The position numbers and the translations under genes are program-made. Below, in pieces: positions 55,024-63,975 of a stretch of 64,000 bases of DNA (its first letter is position 1; each line of letters opens with the position of its first letter). Source of the stretch: Saprospiraceae bacterium (GTDB lineage Bacteria; Bacteroidota; Bacteroidia; Chitinophagales; Saprospiraceae); the NCBI GenBank assembly GCA_016718205.1, contig JADKEB010000034.1:372001-436000 (forward strand), read 5' to 3'. The notes under the pieces are model-generated. The model saw only the letters and a program-made list of their open reading frames with translations. It ran no database searches and had not been told where the DNA came from.

Positions 55024-55895
55024 TGCGAGATCCTCAATTATATGAATTTTGGCCGTACATAAACAGACCAAAAATCACATGGAAAAACGGTGCAAAAATT
55101 GCTTTTTGGGTGGCACCCAATATTGAATTTTATGAGCTAGATCCACCCAAAAATCCGTTCCGAACACCATGGCCAAGGCCCAATCCGGATATCAGTAGCT
55201 ATTCCATACGGGATTATGGCAATAGAGTCGGGCATTACAGATTGATGGAAACCATGGATAAGTACAATGTTCGGGGCAGCATATCTCTTTCTGTAGCGAT
55301 GTGTCAGCATCATCCCGAAATCATACGAGCATGCAATGATCGGGACTGGGAGTTTTTTTCTCATGGTATCTATAATACCCGCTATTGCTATGGCATGGAT
55401 GAAGCACAGGAAAGAGCCATCATCGAAGACGCTATACATACGGTCAAAGAAGCCACAGGGCAAAAGGTAGATGGTTGGCTCGCGCCGGCATTGACCCATA
55501 CAGAGCGTACATTTGATCTCATAGCAGAGTACGGCATCAAATATACTTGCGATTTATTTCAGGACGATCAGCCACAAAAAGTCAACGTACAACAAGGACG
55601 CCTGATCTCCATGCCATATTCCCTTGAGGTCAATGATGTGATCTGTTATAACTCATATCTGATGTCCCCTCGTCACTATGGAGATATACTGAAAAGACAA
55701 TTTGATCAATTGTATCTGGAAGGACAGGAAAGTGGCACGGTGATGTGTATTCCGCTACACGCATATCTCGTGGGTCATCCGCACAGGATAAAAGCGCTGG
55801 AAGAAGCACTAAAATATATCACCAGCTTTGATGATGTATGGGTGACTACCGCCAGAGAGATTGCTGATTATTATTATGAACATTATTATGAATAA
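55020..55895 (+). CDS. PuuE/polysaccharide-deacetylase-fold protein 1
   Basis: A 291-residue NodB-fold protein of the PuuE (allantoinase-like) branch rather than a chitin deacetylase: it has no signal peptide and begins with the IxWKNGAKIAFWVAPNIEFYE region of that branch. The lines YSIRDYGNRVGHYRLMETMD, EFFSHGIYNTRYCYGM (metal His) and GWLAPALTHTERTFDLIAEYG are its landmarks. Members hydrolyse cyclic amides or imides, such as allantoin; the substrate here is unknown. It overlaps the cysteine-hydrolase gene by 4 nt and is followed 2 nt later by a paralogue. Confidence 0.85.
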   Translation: MMRDPQLYEFWPYINRPKITWKNGAKIAFWVAPNIEFYELDPPKNPFRTPWPRPNPDISSYSIRDYGNRVGHYRLMETMDKYNVRGSISLSVAMCQHHPEIIRACNDRDWEFFSHGIYNTRYCYGMDEAQERAIIEDAIHTVKEATGQKVDGWLAPALTHTERTFDLIAEYGIKYTCDLFQDDQPQKVNVQQGRLISMPYSLEVNDVICYNSYLMSPRHYGDILKRQFDQLYLEGQESGTVMCIPLHAYLVGHPHRIKALEEALKYITSFDDVWVTTAREIADYYYEHYYE

Positions 55896-55897
55896 CC

Positions 55898-56818
55898 ATG
55901 CCACTTGATAACCACTTTTTAGAATATCCGCACAGAAAACATGCGATGGATCACAACAGATACGCATGGAGCAATTTGTTTGAGCGCAAAGCTATTGTAT
56001 GGCCACATCAAGCCAAAGTGGCACTGATGATCACAATTCCTGTGGAGTTTTTTCCGCTCAATCCGGTAGGAAAACCATTCAAAGCTCCCGGTAGTATGGT
56101 GACAGCTTATCCTGACTTTAGACACTATACAACCCGGGACTATGGCAACAGAGTGGGTATCTTCCGGCTGTTGAAAGTGCTGGACGAGTTCAATCTAAAA
56201 GCCAATTTTGCAATAAATAGTGAAGTAGCATCAAGATATCCTGCACTCATAGAAGATATCCTAAAAAATGGCCATGAAATCATTGCTCATGGTGTCGATA
56301 TGGACGAACTTCATTATGGTGGTATGGACAGCGCGCATGAAGCATATTTGGTAGAAAAATCACTGGTCACTTTGCGAAATATTTCAGGACGAAATATATC
56401 AGGATGGATGTCACCGGCTTATTCTGAGTCTTTTGAAACACCGGATCTTGTAAAAAAGTATGGTTGTAATTACTTGTGTGACTGGTCCAACGATGATATG
56501 CCCTACCTGATGGATACTGCATACGGTAATTTAGTGGCTATGCCTGTATCTCAAGAAATATCTGACCGTCAGATTATCATCAATTATCACCAGACTGAAG
56601 ACAGTTTTCAGCAGCAGGTATGCGATCAGCTGAATGTCTTGTCAGAAGAGGCAGGTCTTTATGGAGGCAGAATTTTGAGCCTCACACTTACACCGTATAT
56701 CTCAGGGCTGCCATTCCGCATATCCACCATACAAAGTATATTAAAGTATGCATCGGAAAATTCCGTCATCAGCTTGACAGGATCAGAAATAACAGATATT
56801 TTTACTTCACAAATTTAA
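55898..56818 (+). CDS. PuuE/polysaccharide-deacetylase-fold protein 2
   Basis: A 306-residue paralogue of the preceding protein: FRHYTTRDYGNRVGIFRLLK, EIIAHGVDMDELHYGGM and GWMSPAYSESFETPDLVKKYG match it block by block, while the remaining sequence differs. Two unlike copies side by side suggest a heteromer or two successive ring or amide openings. It has a longer N-terminus (HRKHAMDHNRYAWSNLFERK) than copy 1. Cytoplasmic; no signal peptide. Confidence 0.85.
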   Translation: MPLDNHFLEYPHRKHAMDHNRYAWSNLFERKAIVWPHQAKVALMITIPVEFFPLNPVGKPFKAPGSMVTAYPDFRHYTTRDYGNRVGIFRLLKVLDEFNLKANFAINSEVASRYPALIEDILKNGHEIIAHGVDMDELHYGGMDSAHEAYLVEKSLVTLRNISGRNISGWMSPAYSESFETPDLVKKYGCNYLCDWSNDDMPYLMDTAYGNLVAMPVSQEISDRQIIINYHQTEDSFQQQVCDQLNVLSEEAGLYGGRILSLTLTPYISGLPFRISTIQSILKYASENSVISLTGSEITDIFTSQI

Positions 56819-56832
56819 ATTCCATAAAAACC

Positions 56833-57672
56833 ATGTATCGTAGCTTAGAAAATAAGGTCGCTGTCATCACTGGTTCCGGGAGAAAAGGCGGTATCGGCGA
56901 AGCCATAGCCCACCAATTGGCAAGCGAAAAGTGCCATATCGTATTGTCAGACATAGGGGTCTCCCGCGGCGACAACTTCGGAAAAGAACATATCGGTACC
57001 TCAGACGAGATGGAAGGTATTGCTATTGAACTGCGGGCAAAATATAATGTGAAAGTATTGTGTGTAGCTTGTGATGTTAGATCAGAAAGCGAAGTGGAAA
57101 GCATGATGCATCAAACCGTTTTTCAGTTGGGAAAGATCGACATCCTCGTTAATAATGCCGGTGTAGGCTATATTATGGAGCCATTTACTGAATTTAAAGA
57201 AAGCAGTTGGGACACTGTTCTTGATGTCAATTTAAAGGGTGCATTTTTATGTTCAAAACAGGCTGCAATTGCAATGACGCATTCGGGCGCAGGCGGAGTT
57301 ATCATCAATATCGCAAGTCAGGCTGCAAAATCAGGATTTCCCTTTGCTGCTGCCTACACCGCCTCCAAGCATGGTCTCGTAGGATTGACGAGGTCTAATG
57401 CTGTAGAGCTGGGCAAATACGGTATAAGAGTCAATGCCGTCTGTCCCAATCACATCACGACGGGTCTTGGACACTGGCAAAACAAATTTTTTAGCGATAA
57501 ACTCGGCATGGATTATGACGCCTACCTTCAGGCAATTGTGGACAAAAACCCATTGGGTCGCACAGGACTGGTAGAAGACATTGCCAAAGCCGTAGCCTTT
57601 CTCGCATCTGACCAAGCTGCTTATATCAACGGAGAAGCCATGAATGTGAGTGGTGGAGAAGAATATCATTGA
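56833..57672 (+). CDS. SDR family oxidoreductase
   Basis: A 279-residue classical short-chain dehydrogenase. The cofactor loop is TGSGRKGGIGEAIA (about 13-26), NNAG follows in DILVNNAGVG, and the active site is Ser (NIASQAAKSG), Tyr and Lys in YTASKHG; NVSGG ends the protein. It would oxidise or reduce a small alcohol or ketone with NAD(P). The ORF extends upstream to 56620 through the preceding gene; the ATG at 56833, 14 nt after that gene, is the real start. Last gene of the cysteine hydrolase-deacetylase operon. Confidence 0.93.
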   Translation: MYRSLENKVAVITGSGRKGGIGEAIAHQLASEKCHIVLSDIGVSRGDNFGKEHIGTSDEMEGIAIELRAKYNVKVLCVACDVRSESEVESMMHQTVFQLGKIDILVNNAGVGYIMEPFTEFKESSWDTVLDVNLKGAFLCSKQAAIAMTHSGAGGVIINIASQAAKSGFPFAAAYTASKHGLVGLTRSNAVELGKYGIRVNAVCPNHITTGLGHWQNKFFSDKLGMDYDAYLQAIVDKNPLGRTGLVEDIAKAVAFLASDQAAYINGEAMNVSGGEEYH

Positions 57673-57729
57673 AAAATGACGAGCCATCGAATTAATAACA
57701 ATAAGAATTAAGGAAACACAAAAAGATTT

Positions 57730-58371
57730 ATGAAACTCATAATGGTTATCCTATGCTTTACTATGATACTATCAGGTTGCAATATCTTAAAAAAGTCAAC
57801 CGAAAATATGAGCTCTATTGACCTATTCAAGACTTATATCATCGGTGACTTCAATAATGATAGCCAAATCACCGTAGAATTAAAATCTGGAAAACAAATA
57901 CACCCTAAAGCCATACACGTCAATCGCGTGGCGGATCACCGGATTATAAATGCTCCAAAAGTAAATGGGTTTTGGATCCTGGAAGAAAGTTACTACATCA
58001 AACCTGAAAAAAAAGAAATCGAAGTTAAACCCTACCTTTTTCTTTTTGAAGCTGCTGAAGATGGAAAAATCAAACTTACTCCTTACGTTTTGCCCAAAGA
58101 TATAGATGTCAATCTTGTAAAAAACGATAACCCTTCATTGAAGTTTGATTATAATACTATCAGCCCTTCTCCATCATTCAAACCGGCGTTTTATACAAGA
58201 AAAGACGATAAATTTTATATCAATGGTCTCAATGATTTGCCCAATGGAATGAAGTTTACTTTGATAGAAACCATCTCTGCCACACAGCTCATCGTAATGG
58301 AACTGCTGGAAAAAGACGGAAGAAGACTCACTCCCTATGAAACACCGATAGTTTATGACAGGGTGAAATAA
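57730..58371 (+). CDS. Lipoprotein of unknown function
   Basis: A 213-residue protein with a lipoprotein signal peptide (MKLIMVILCFTMILSGCNIL, Cys at about 17). The mature part alternates charged and beta-prone stretches (ITVELKSGKQIHPKAIHVNRV; NGFWILEESYYIKPEKKEIEVKPYLF) and shows no known motif. It follows the SDR gene by 57 nt; whether it belongs to that operon is unclear. Confidence 0.7.
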   Translation: MKLIMVILCFTMILSGCNILKKSTENMSSIDLFKTYIIGDFNNDSQITVELKSGKQIHPKAIHVNRVADHRIINAPKVNGFWILEESYYIKPEKKEIEVKPYLFLFEAAEDGKIKLTPYVLPKDIDVNLVKNDNPSLKFDYNTISPSPSFKPAFYTRKDDKFYINGLNDLPNGMKFTLIETISATQLIVMELLEKDGRRLTPYETPIVYDRVK

Positions 58372-58388
58372 CATTATATTGTCGCTTC

Positions 58389-58487
58389 GATTTGGATTTT
58401 TACGAATTTATGCCGTTTATTGATTTGGAATTTTGCATAAAATGGTGTGTTATTGGTTTGGATTTTTTAATTTTGCATTAAATTTAA
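58389..58487 (+). repeat. Three 33-bp tandem repeats upstream of the DUF4143 ATPase
   Basis: Units at 58389-58421, 58422-58454 and 58455-58487 each start GRTTTGGAWTTTT and share an AATTTTGCAT-like second half (TTTATGCC in unit 1). The period is exactly 33 bp, three helical turns. The array ends 15 nt before the ATPase ATG. Confidence 0.7.
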
Positions 58488-58502
58488 CTTAAACAGGCCA
58501 AC

Positions 58503-59822
58503 ATGTATCTTAAAAGAAATATAGATAACTCACTCATAGATTGGAAAATATCAGATCAGAGGAAACCTTTGTTATTAAGAGGCGCGAGGCAAGTTGGCAA
58601 AACATCAACTGTCAGGAATCTTGCAAAATCCTTTTCTGGTTATATTGAAATAAACTTTGATGAACGACCGGAATTTAGTCAAATATTTGAAACATCAACA
58701 TCAGTAGAGTCCATCTGTGAAAAAATATCTGTATTGACATCTAAATCTATTGTTGAAGGGGAGACATTATTATTTTTGGACGAAATTCAGAGTTGCATTC
58801 CGGCAATTAGTATGTTGAGGTACTTTTATGAAAAAAAGCCACGTCTTCATGTAATAGCTGCAGGTTCCTTATTAGAATTTGCTCTCGCAGAAATTCCTTC
58901 TTTTGGTGTTGGACGGATCAGATCCATTTTTATGTATCCTCTGTCTTATTCTGAATTTCTAAGTGCTATGGATGAGGATTCTTTAAGGAGCTTTCTTTCT
59001 AATTCAGATATAGGGAAACCCATCGCGGAGCCTATCCACAAAAAGGCTATTGAATTATACAAAAAATTTATTGTTATCGGCGGAATGCCTGAAGCCATAA
59101 TGGCTTATGTCACTAAGAATGACATTCTGGAAGTGCAACATGTCATTAATGATCTTGTGATTTCATTTCAGACTGATTTTGTTAAATACAAAAACAGAGT
59201 ACCTTCAGCAAGATTGAGGGAGGTTTATGATTCTATTGCTATGCAAATGGGGTCTAAATTTTCATATTCATATCCTAATGCCACGCTAAATAATGCACAG
59301 ATAAAAGATGCTATTGAGTTATTGAAAATGGCTGGCTTGGTGGTTCCTGTAACCCACACTGCTGCTAAGGGCATACCCCTTGGTGCAGAGATCAATCCCA
59401 AGAAGACCAAATACCTGATATTAGACACAGGAATTTTACAAAGAATAATGGGGTTAAATATCAGTGATTTGTTGTTAAGTGATCATTTTGATACCATAAA
59501 CAAAGGAAGTATTGCTGAATTGCATGTAGGATTAGAATTGATAAAAATGCAAAACCCAATGGAATCAGTGTCATTATATTATTGGCAAAGAGAAGCAAAA
59601 AATAGTCAAGCCGAAGTGGATTATGTTATTCAAAACTATTCCAAAATTATTCCTGTAGAAGTAAAAGCTGCCACGAAAGGAAGTATGCAAAGTTTATTTC
59701 TGTTTCTGAAAGAAAAAAATCTATATCAAGGTGTTCGCTTTTCATTAGAAAATTTTGGCCAATACGACAAGATATTGTCTATACCATTGTATGCAATAGA
59801 CGCCATTAAAAAACTCCGGTAG
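58503..59822 (+). CDS. AAA+ ATPase with DUF4143 C-terminal domain
   Basis: A 439-residue ATPase of the AAA_14/DUF4143 family. Walker A is GARQVGKTS (about 26-34), Walker B LLFLDEIQSC (about 94-103). The DUF4143 part (about 210-400) ends with AEVDYVIQN...IIPVEVKA, which fits the D...ExK core of the PD-(D/E)XK fold. The family is widespread and scattered among bacteria and archaea, without an established role. It stands between two converging catabolic operons and is preceded by three 33-bp repeats, as if inserted as a self-contained unit. Confidence 0.9.
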   Translation: MYLKRNIDNSLIDWKISDQRKPLLLRGARQVGKTSTVRNLAKSFSGYIEINFDERPEFSQIFETSTSVESICEKISVLTSKSIVEGETLLFLDEIQSCIPAISMLRYFYEKKPRLHVIAAGSLLEFALAEIPSFGVGRIRSIFMYPLSYSEFLSAMDEDSLRSFLSNSDIGKPIAEPIHKKAIELYKKFIVIGGMPEAIMAYVTKNDILEVQHVINDLVISFQTDFVKYKNRVPSARLREVYDSIAMQMGSKFSYSYPNATLNNAQIKDAIELLKMAGLVVPVTHTAAKGIPLGAEINPKKTKYLILDTGILQRIMGLNISDLLLSDHFDTINKGSIAELHVGLELIKMQNPMESVSLYYWQREAKNSQAEVDYVIQNYSKIIPVEVKAATKGSMQSLFLFLKEKNLYQGVRFSLENFGQYDKILSIPLYAIDAIKKLR

Positions 59823-59853
59823 TATATCCACATGTTTAAGACTGATTCAAAAT

Positions 59854-61269
59854 TTACCCATGAAACCACCATGCCGACGGTCCAATATTTTCATTGATGA
59901 GATAGGCTTTTTTGCGCAAAAAGCGCTGTAGTGAAGATGGTCCCATGCGACTACCACCCATACCCGAATATTTGAATGAATTTTTTTCTCCATCATGAAC
60001 GATGGCTGTCAAGGCACATTCATTGATACTGATGGCGCCGGCATCTATTTTGCTGGCAATTTTGACAGCAGCCTCATTGGTAGCAGCAAAGACAGCACCA
60101 CTAAGTCCAAAAATACTATCATTGACCATGGCAATGCCCTCATCAACAGTGTCAAATGGCATGATGGGAATGATGGGTCCGAATGTCTCTTCTGTCATCA
60201 CTTTCATATCATGATTGACATCCGTTAATATTGTCGGCCTGCAATAATAACCACCATGGATTAGTTGACAAGCTGCATTGCCTGAGATGATTTTCGCTCC
60301 TTTTGCAATTGCATCTTTCAAGTGATCGTCGATGATATTTACTTGTTGTAGAGAGATGACCGGACCTATCTGCCCTTTGCGGGGATCTTCTATGGCTAAT
60401 TGTATCTGATCTGCTTCATTTTTTATCTTTTGGAGAAATTCCGTATAAATATCCCGTTGCACATACACTCGCTCGACGGAAAGGCAGGAATGTCCGCAAT
60501 TGACTGTACTACCCCATAGTATCGATCTGGCAGCATGATCAGTATTCGCTCCTTCAATCACAATGGCGGCATCTTTGCCACCTAATTCCAGAAAACAAGG
60601 TTTAAAAAGCGATGCTGCCTGTTGATATACTCTCTTGCCTGTGGCTACACTTCCCGTAAAACACGTAATATCGCCTGCTGCCACCAAAAGACTGCCGGTA
60701 TGACCTGCGCCTTCTGTATAAAAAAGTACGTCCCGAAGGTGGGGTGTTAGATCAATCGTTTTTTGCAACACTTTAATAAATCGCGGAGTTATCTCTGAAG
60801 GCTTTACTATGACAGCGCTGCCGGCCAAAAGTGCAGGAATGGTATCAATTATTGATAGCAGCAACGGGAAATTCCATGGGCTTATTACCGATACCAAACT
60901 ATACGGCACATTGTCCTGTCTGATGCGAATCATAGGAACTTGCGACTGTTTTTCATTTTCCTGATTAAAAAAAGCACCAGCCCAGCCTATCCATCTTGTA
61001 ATGGTCGTCGGAAGCAAATTAAACTCCAGTACACTTTCCGCATATCTCCCTGTATCTACCGTCAATGCCTCTATGATTTCCTCTTTTGCCGCCACAATCT
61101 GTTCTTGCCATACCTTCAGCGCAGCAATCCGATGGTTGATACCTTTATTATTCCATTCTACCTGTCCCATGCGTAGCCTTTGAGTTTGCTTGAGGAGCTC
61201 ATCTTCAGATAGCGGTCTTAACACATAATCTTCCAGGCCTATACGTGGGTTTCTTACGGGAATGGTCAT
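59854..61269 (-). CDS. Aldehyde dehydrogenase family protein
   Basis: A 471-residue NAD(P)-dependent aldehyde dehydrogenase. The proton acceptor Glu is in FLELGGKDAAIV (about 229-234) and the catalytic Cys in NCGHSCLSVERVYV (about 263-268), a variant of GQxC with His for Gln. SPWNFPLLLSIIDTIPAL and FTGSVATGKRV build the cofactor site. It ends the minus-strand operon MFS-marR-nitrilase-ALDH (3 nt after the nitrilase-like gene) and would oxidise an aldehyde produced in that pathway. Confidence 0.93.
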   Translation of the reverse strand: MTIPVRNPRIGLEDYVLRPLSEDELLKQTQRLRMGQVEWNNKGINHRIAALKVWQEQIVAAKEEIIEALTVDTGRYAESVLEFNLLPTTITRWIGWAGAFFNQENEKQSQVPMIRIRQDNVPYSLVSVISPWNFPLLLSIIDTIPALLAGSAVIVKPSEITPRFIKVLQKTIDLTPHLRDVLFYTEGAGHTGSLLVAAGDITCFTGSVATGKRVYQQAASLFKPCFLELGGKDAAIVIEGANTDHAARSILWGSTVNCGHSCLSVERVYVQRDIYTEFLQKIKNEADQIQLAIEDPRKGQIGPVISLQQVNIIDDHLKDAIAKGAKIISGNAACQLIHGGYYCRPTILTDVNHDMKVMTEETFGPIIPIMPFDTVDEGIAMVNDSIFGLSGAVFAATNEAAVKIASKIDAGAISINECALTAIVHDGEKNSFKYSGMGGSRMGPSSLQRFLRKKAYLINENIGPSAWWFHG

Positions 61270-61272
61270 ACT

Positions 61273-62277
61273 TTATTTTATTTTGGAGTCTATGACCTTA
61301 ATCTGTGTTTTTATAAAATCGGCTTTCTGGAAGTCATTATGCCATGTATTGGCCGGATAAAATTCGTATGCAGCGTAACTTTCTGCAAATAACGCATTTC
61401 GTTGCCTGCTTATAAAATTGGACATACCCGGTCGGTGGCGATGATATCTAAGGGCTTCGATGTCAATAGTTGCATTGGCTACCATACTTTCTCCCTGTGC
61501 GGCTTCGCATAGGACCAATCCTTCAAAATTGATAATCTTTGAACTGCCATCTGTGGATTCAGCCGGAAAGTCCGTGCCTTTGATGGCGGAAGTATTGGCT
61601 GAAATGATATAAGCCATATTTTCAATAGCGCGCGCTTGTTTGGCAATATTTTTTTGGGTCAACATAGGTGAAGAGACTTCTGATGTATTGTGGCAAATAA
61701 TCTCTGCTCCTCGCATCATGAGACAGCGGCATATCTCGGGATATAGTATTTCTTCGGATGCGATACATGCAAGTTTTCCTATCTCTGTATCGACCACCGG
61801 AAACAATGCATCATTACCATATATTTCCCGATATTTATCCAAGACATCATAAGGCGTTACAGCAAACATAGAGTTGAGTCTGCGGTATTTTAGGATACAT
61901 TCGCCATTAGGACTAATGATAAAACTACTTTGAAAATAAAATTCAGGGAAATGGTGGTCATTCTCATAAAAATTTCCCGAAAGGTAGATGTTGTTATCTT
62001 TTGCCATCCGCAGAATTTCTTCAAATAGCCGGTCATTTTCAGCAATACAGGCTTTACTTTTCCAGGTGGCAATACTTTCACCCATAGGAAAACCTGTAGC
62101 AAAATATTCAGGAAGTACAACCAGTTTTAGGTCAGAACCTACGAAAGTTTTTGAAGCGCGGATTTGCTTCCCTATGGTTTGAATATTAAAAGAGATAGCC
62201 TTTTTTGATTCAGATGCATCTGAAAATCCATTGACAGCGTGACAAGTTGTTTGAAGTGCAAGTGCCTTATACCTCAT
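61273..62277 (-). CDS. Nitrilase-superfamily protein with Ser at the nucleophile position
   Basis: A 334-residue carbon-nitrogen hydrolase fold protein. Glu is present in LVVLPEYFATG (about 56) and Lys in CILKYRRLN (about 130). The third residue of the Glu-Lys-Cys triad lies in the GK..xxxC..xxxxPE stretch; here IGKLACIASEEILYPE puts Ser exactly where Cys is expected, seven residues after the GK Gly and seven before the PE Glu. A nearby Cys is out of register. Either the protein uses another nucleophile, or it is not a hydrolase. It overlaps marR by 11 nt and precedes the ALDH gene. Confidence 0.88.
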   Translation of the reverse strand: MRYKALALQTTCHAVNGFSDASESKKAISFNIQTIGKQIRASKTFVGSDLKLVVLPEYFATGFPMGESIATWKSKACIAENDRLFEEILRMAKDNNIYLSGNFYENDHHFPEFYFQSSFIISPNGECILKYRRLNSMFAVTPYDVLDKYREIYGNDALFPVVDTEIGKLACIASEEILYPEICRCLMMRGAEIICHNTSEVSSPMLTQKNIAKQARAIENMAYIISANTSAIKGTDFPAESTDGSSKIINFEGLVLCEAAQGESMVANATIDIEALRYHRHRPGMSNFISRQRNALFAESYAAYEFYPANTWHNDFQKADFIKTQIKVIDSKIK

Positions 62278-62749
62278 GTGGGCCGTTTTCTATGTTTACA
62301 ATAAATTTTTCAATAAAACCTATCATTTTTTCCATTTCTTCCGGAGAAAAACCAGCAAAAAGTTCTGAATTTAGTTTTTCACGCTTTTCCTGCAATCCTT
62401 GTAACAGCCCTAATCCGGAATCTGTTAAGCTAAGTCTCTTCCTGCGTTTATCATCGGGATCCTGTTCTTCGTTGATGAGGCCTTTTTCCAAAAGACCGTT
62501 GATCATGACTGTCACATTGGGGCGAGTAGTACCCAAAGTTGAGGCAATTTCATTGGGCATCAGGTCTTTTTTGTGGTCGTCATTTTCAAAAAATGGAATA
62601 TTCGGGTCTTTGGCTATATGCAAAAGAATCAACCACTGTTGGGTGGAGATACCAATTTTCTGGCTAATAATATCACGCCTCTTTTTCAACCTGTCGCCTA
62701 CCAGAATCATTCGCAACAGCAATGACTCTTCCAATCTCTTTTTAATCAT
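62267..62749 (-). CDS. MarR family regulator
   Basis: A 160-residue winged-helix regulator. LILLHIAKDPN-type dimer helix (QQWLILLHIAKDP), the recognition region MPNEIASTLGTTRPNVTVMINGLLEKGLI and the wing DPDDKRRKRLSLTDSG are clear. The ATG at 62749 overlaps the stop of the MFS gene (ATGA), so it is preferred to the start at 62782. It very likely senses the substrate or a product of the surrounding catabolic genes. A candidate palindromic operator lies at 54301-54329. Confidence 0.93.
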   Translation of the reverse strand: MIKKRLEESLLLRMILVGDRLKKRRDIISQKIGISTQQWLILLHIAKDPNIPFFENDDHKKDLMPNEIASTLGTTRPNVTVMINGLLEKGLINEEQDPDDKRRKRLSLTDSGLGLLQGLQEKREKLNSELFAGFSPEEMEKMIGFIEKFIVNIENGPHEV

Positions 62750-63975
62750 ACTTTCTGATTTCTCGGCAAAAATAGCACACAAACAGCGGCTAATATAGAA
62801 ATAGTCAGTAAAATCACAAATGCCTGATCATAACTACCCGTTTTAGTCCGTAATATACCGAGCGTCATGATTCCCAAAACGCCGGCCATAGTATCTACCA
62901 TCGTAAAAACACCTAAAATCTTTCCGTAAGATCTGCCATGATAATACTCAGCTATCAATAATTGTATCATGGTGAAGGTACCACTGAAACCTATTCCGAA
63001 CACGACTGCATATACCCATAAAAGTATATCAGGATTGGACTTGATGACAGTCAGCACCAACGCTCCTAAAGCCAGATTGACCACAGCAAGGAACATAATA
63101 TTTCTTTTAGGATAATGGTCGCTCAGTTTACCAAAGATGATCTTGCCCAATACACTGCAGAGGAAAAATAAGCTCAGGACGTTTTTTGAAGCGGTTGTAG
63201 TTTCTAAATCTTTGAAAAACAATGCCTGATGCTGTATCACGCCTACTATACAAAACCACATTGCACCTGTTACAAAAACCAAAAGATAAAAAACCTTGCT
63301 TTTCAGGAGTTCAGCATATTTAAATCCTTTTGTATCCGAAATATGTGCACTGGTCTTCTCTTGATGCGCAATGCCGTCCGGCAACATCTGCATAGATGAT
63401 GGGTGGATTTTTACTGCAATTAACATCGGCAATAAGATCGCAATCGCCGACATTACTCCTAAACTTATCAATGCCATCCGCCAACCCTGAGATACAATCA
63501 GTGATCCTGCAATCTGGTTAAATATAGCGCCGCCAATACTTGAACCAACCAGTAGAATGCCAACGGCCATACCTCTGGATTGTACAAACCAGTTGGTGAC
63601 GATCTTCATGCTCGGTATAATACCTGCCAGCGTGATACCCATGGCAAATACAAAATAGGTTACCATCAACATAGAAATACTGCTTATCCTAGAAAAAAGT
63701 ATAAACCCCAACAAAATAAGTGCCGTCCCCAGATACATCATTCTTTTTATATGCATTTTGTCCATCCAGTGTCCGGCAAAAGGTGAAAAAATGGCCACCA
63801 AAAGGAAAAGTAACTGTGCAGGCCGTGTCACCTGATCTTGTGTCCAGCCATATTCCTTGATTAATTCAGGATAAAACAAGGGTAGCGTATTGAGTATCAC
63901 TCCGTTGGTAATTGAGTAGATGATAAAAAGTGCTGCAAGCACCCACCATCCGAAAAAGATTCTTGAACCGGACAT
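62746..63975 (-). CDS. MFS transporter (oxalate/formate antiporter-like branch)
   Basis: A 409-residue major facilitator with twelve hydrophobic segments. Motif A-like HWMDKMHIKRMM after helix 2 and GKLSDHYPKRN between helices 8 and 9 are typical; the N-terminus FFGWWVLAALFIIY and GWTQDQVTRP resemble OFA-type monocarboxylate carriers. It would import an organic acid or amide used by the operon it starts. Its promoter lies at or beyond the window edge. Confidence 0.9.
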   Translation of the reverse strand: MSGSRIFFGWWVLAALFIIYSITNGVILNTLPLFYPELIKEYGWTQDQVTRPAQLLFLLVAIFSPFAGHWMDKMHIKRMMYLGTALILLGFILFSRISSISMLMVTYFVFAMGITLAGIIPSMKIVTNWFVQSRGMAVGILLVGSSIGGAIFNQIAGSLIVSQGWRMALISLGVMSAIAILLPMLIAVKIHPSSMQMLPDGIAHQEKTSAHISDTKGFKYAELLKSKVFYLLVFVTGAMWFCIVGVIQHQALFFKDLETTTASKNVLSLFFLCSVLGKIIFGKLSDHYPKRNIMFLAVVNLALGALVLTVIKSNPDILLWVYAVVFGIGFSGTFTMIQLLIAEYYHGRSYGKILGVFTMVDTMAGVLGIMTLGILRTKTGSYDQAFVILLTISILAAVCVLFLPRNQKV

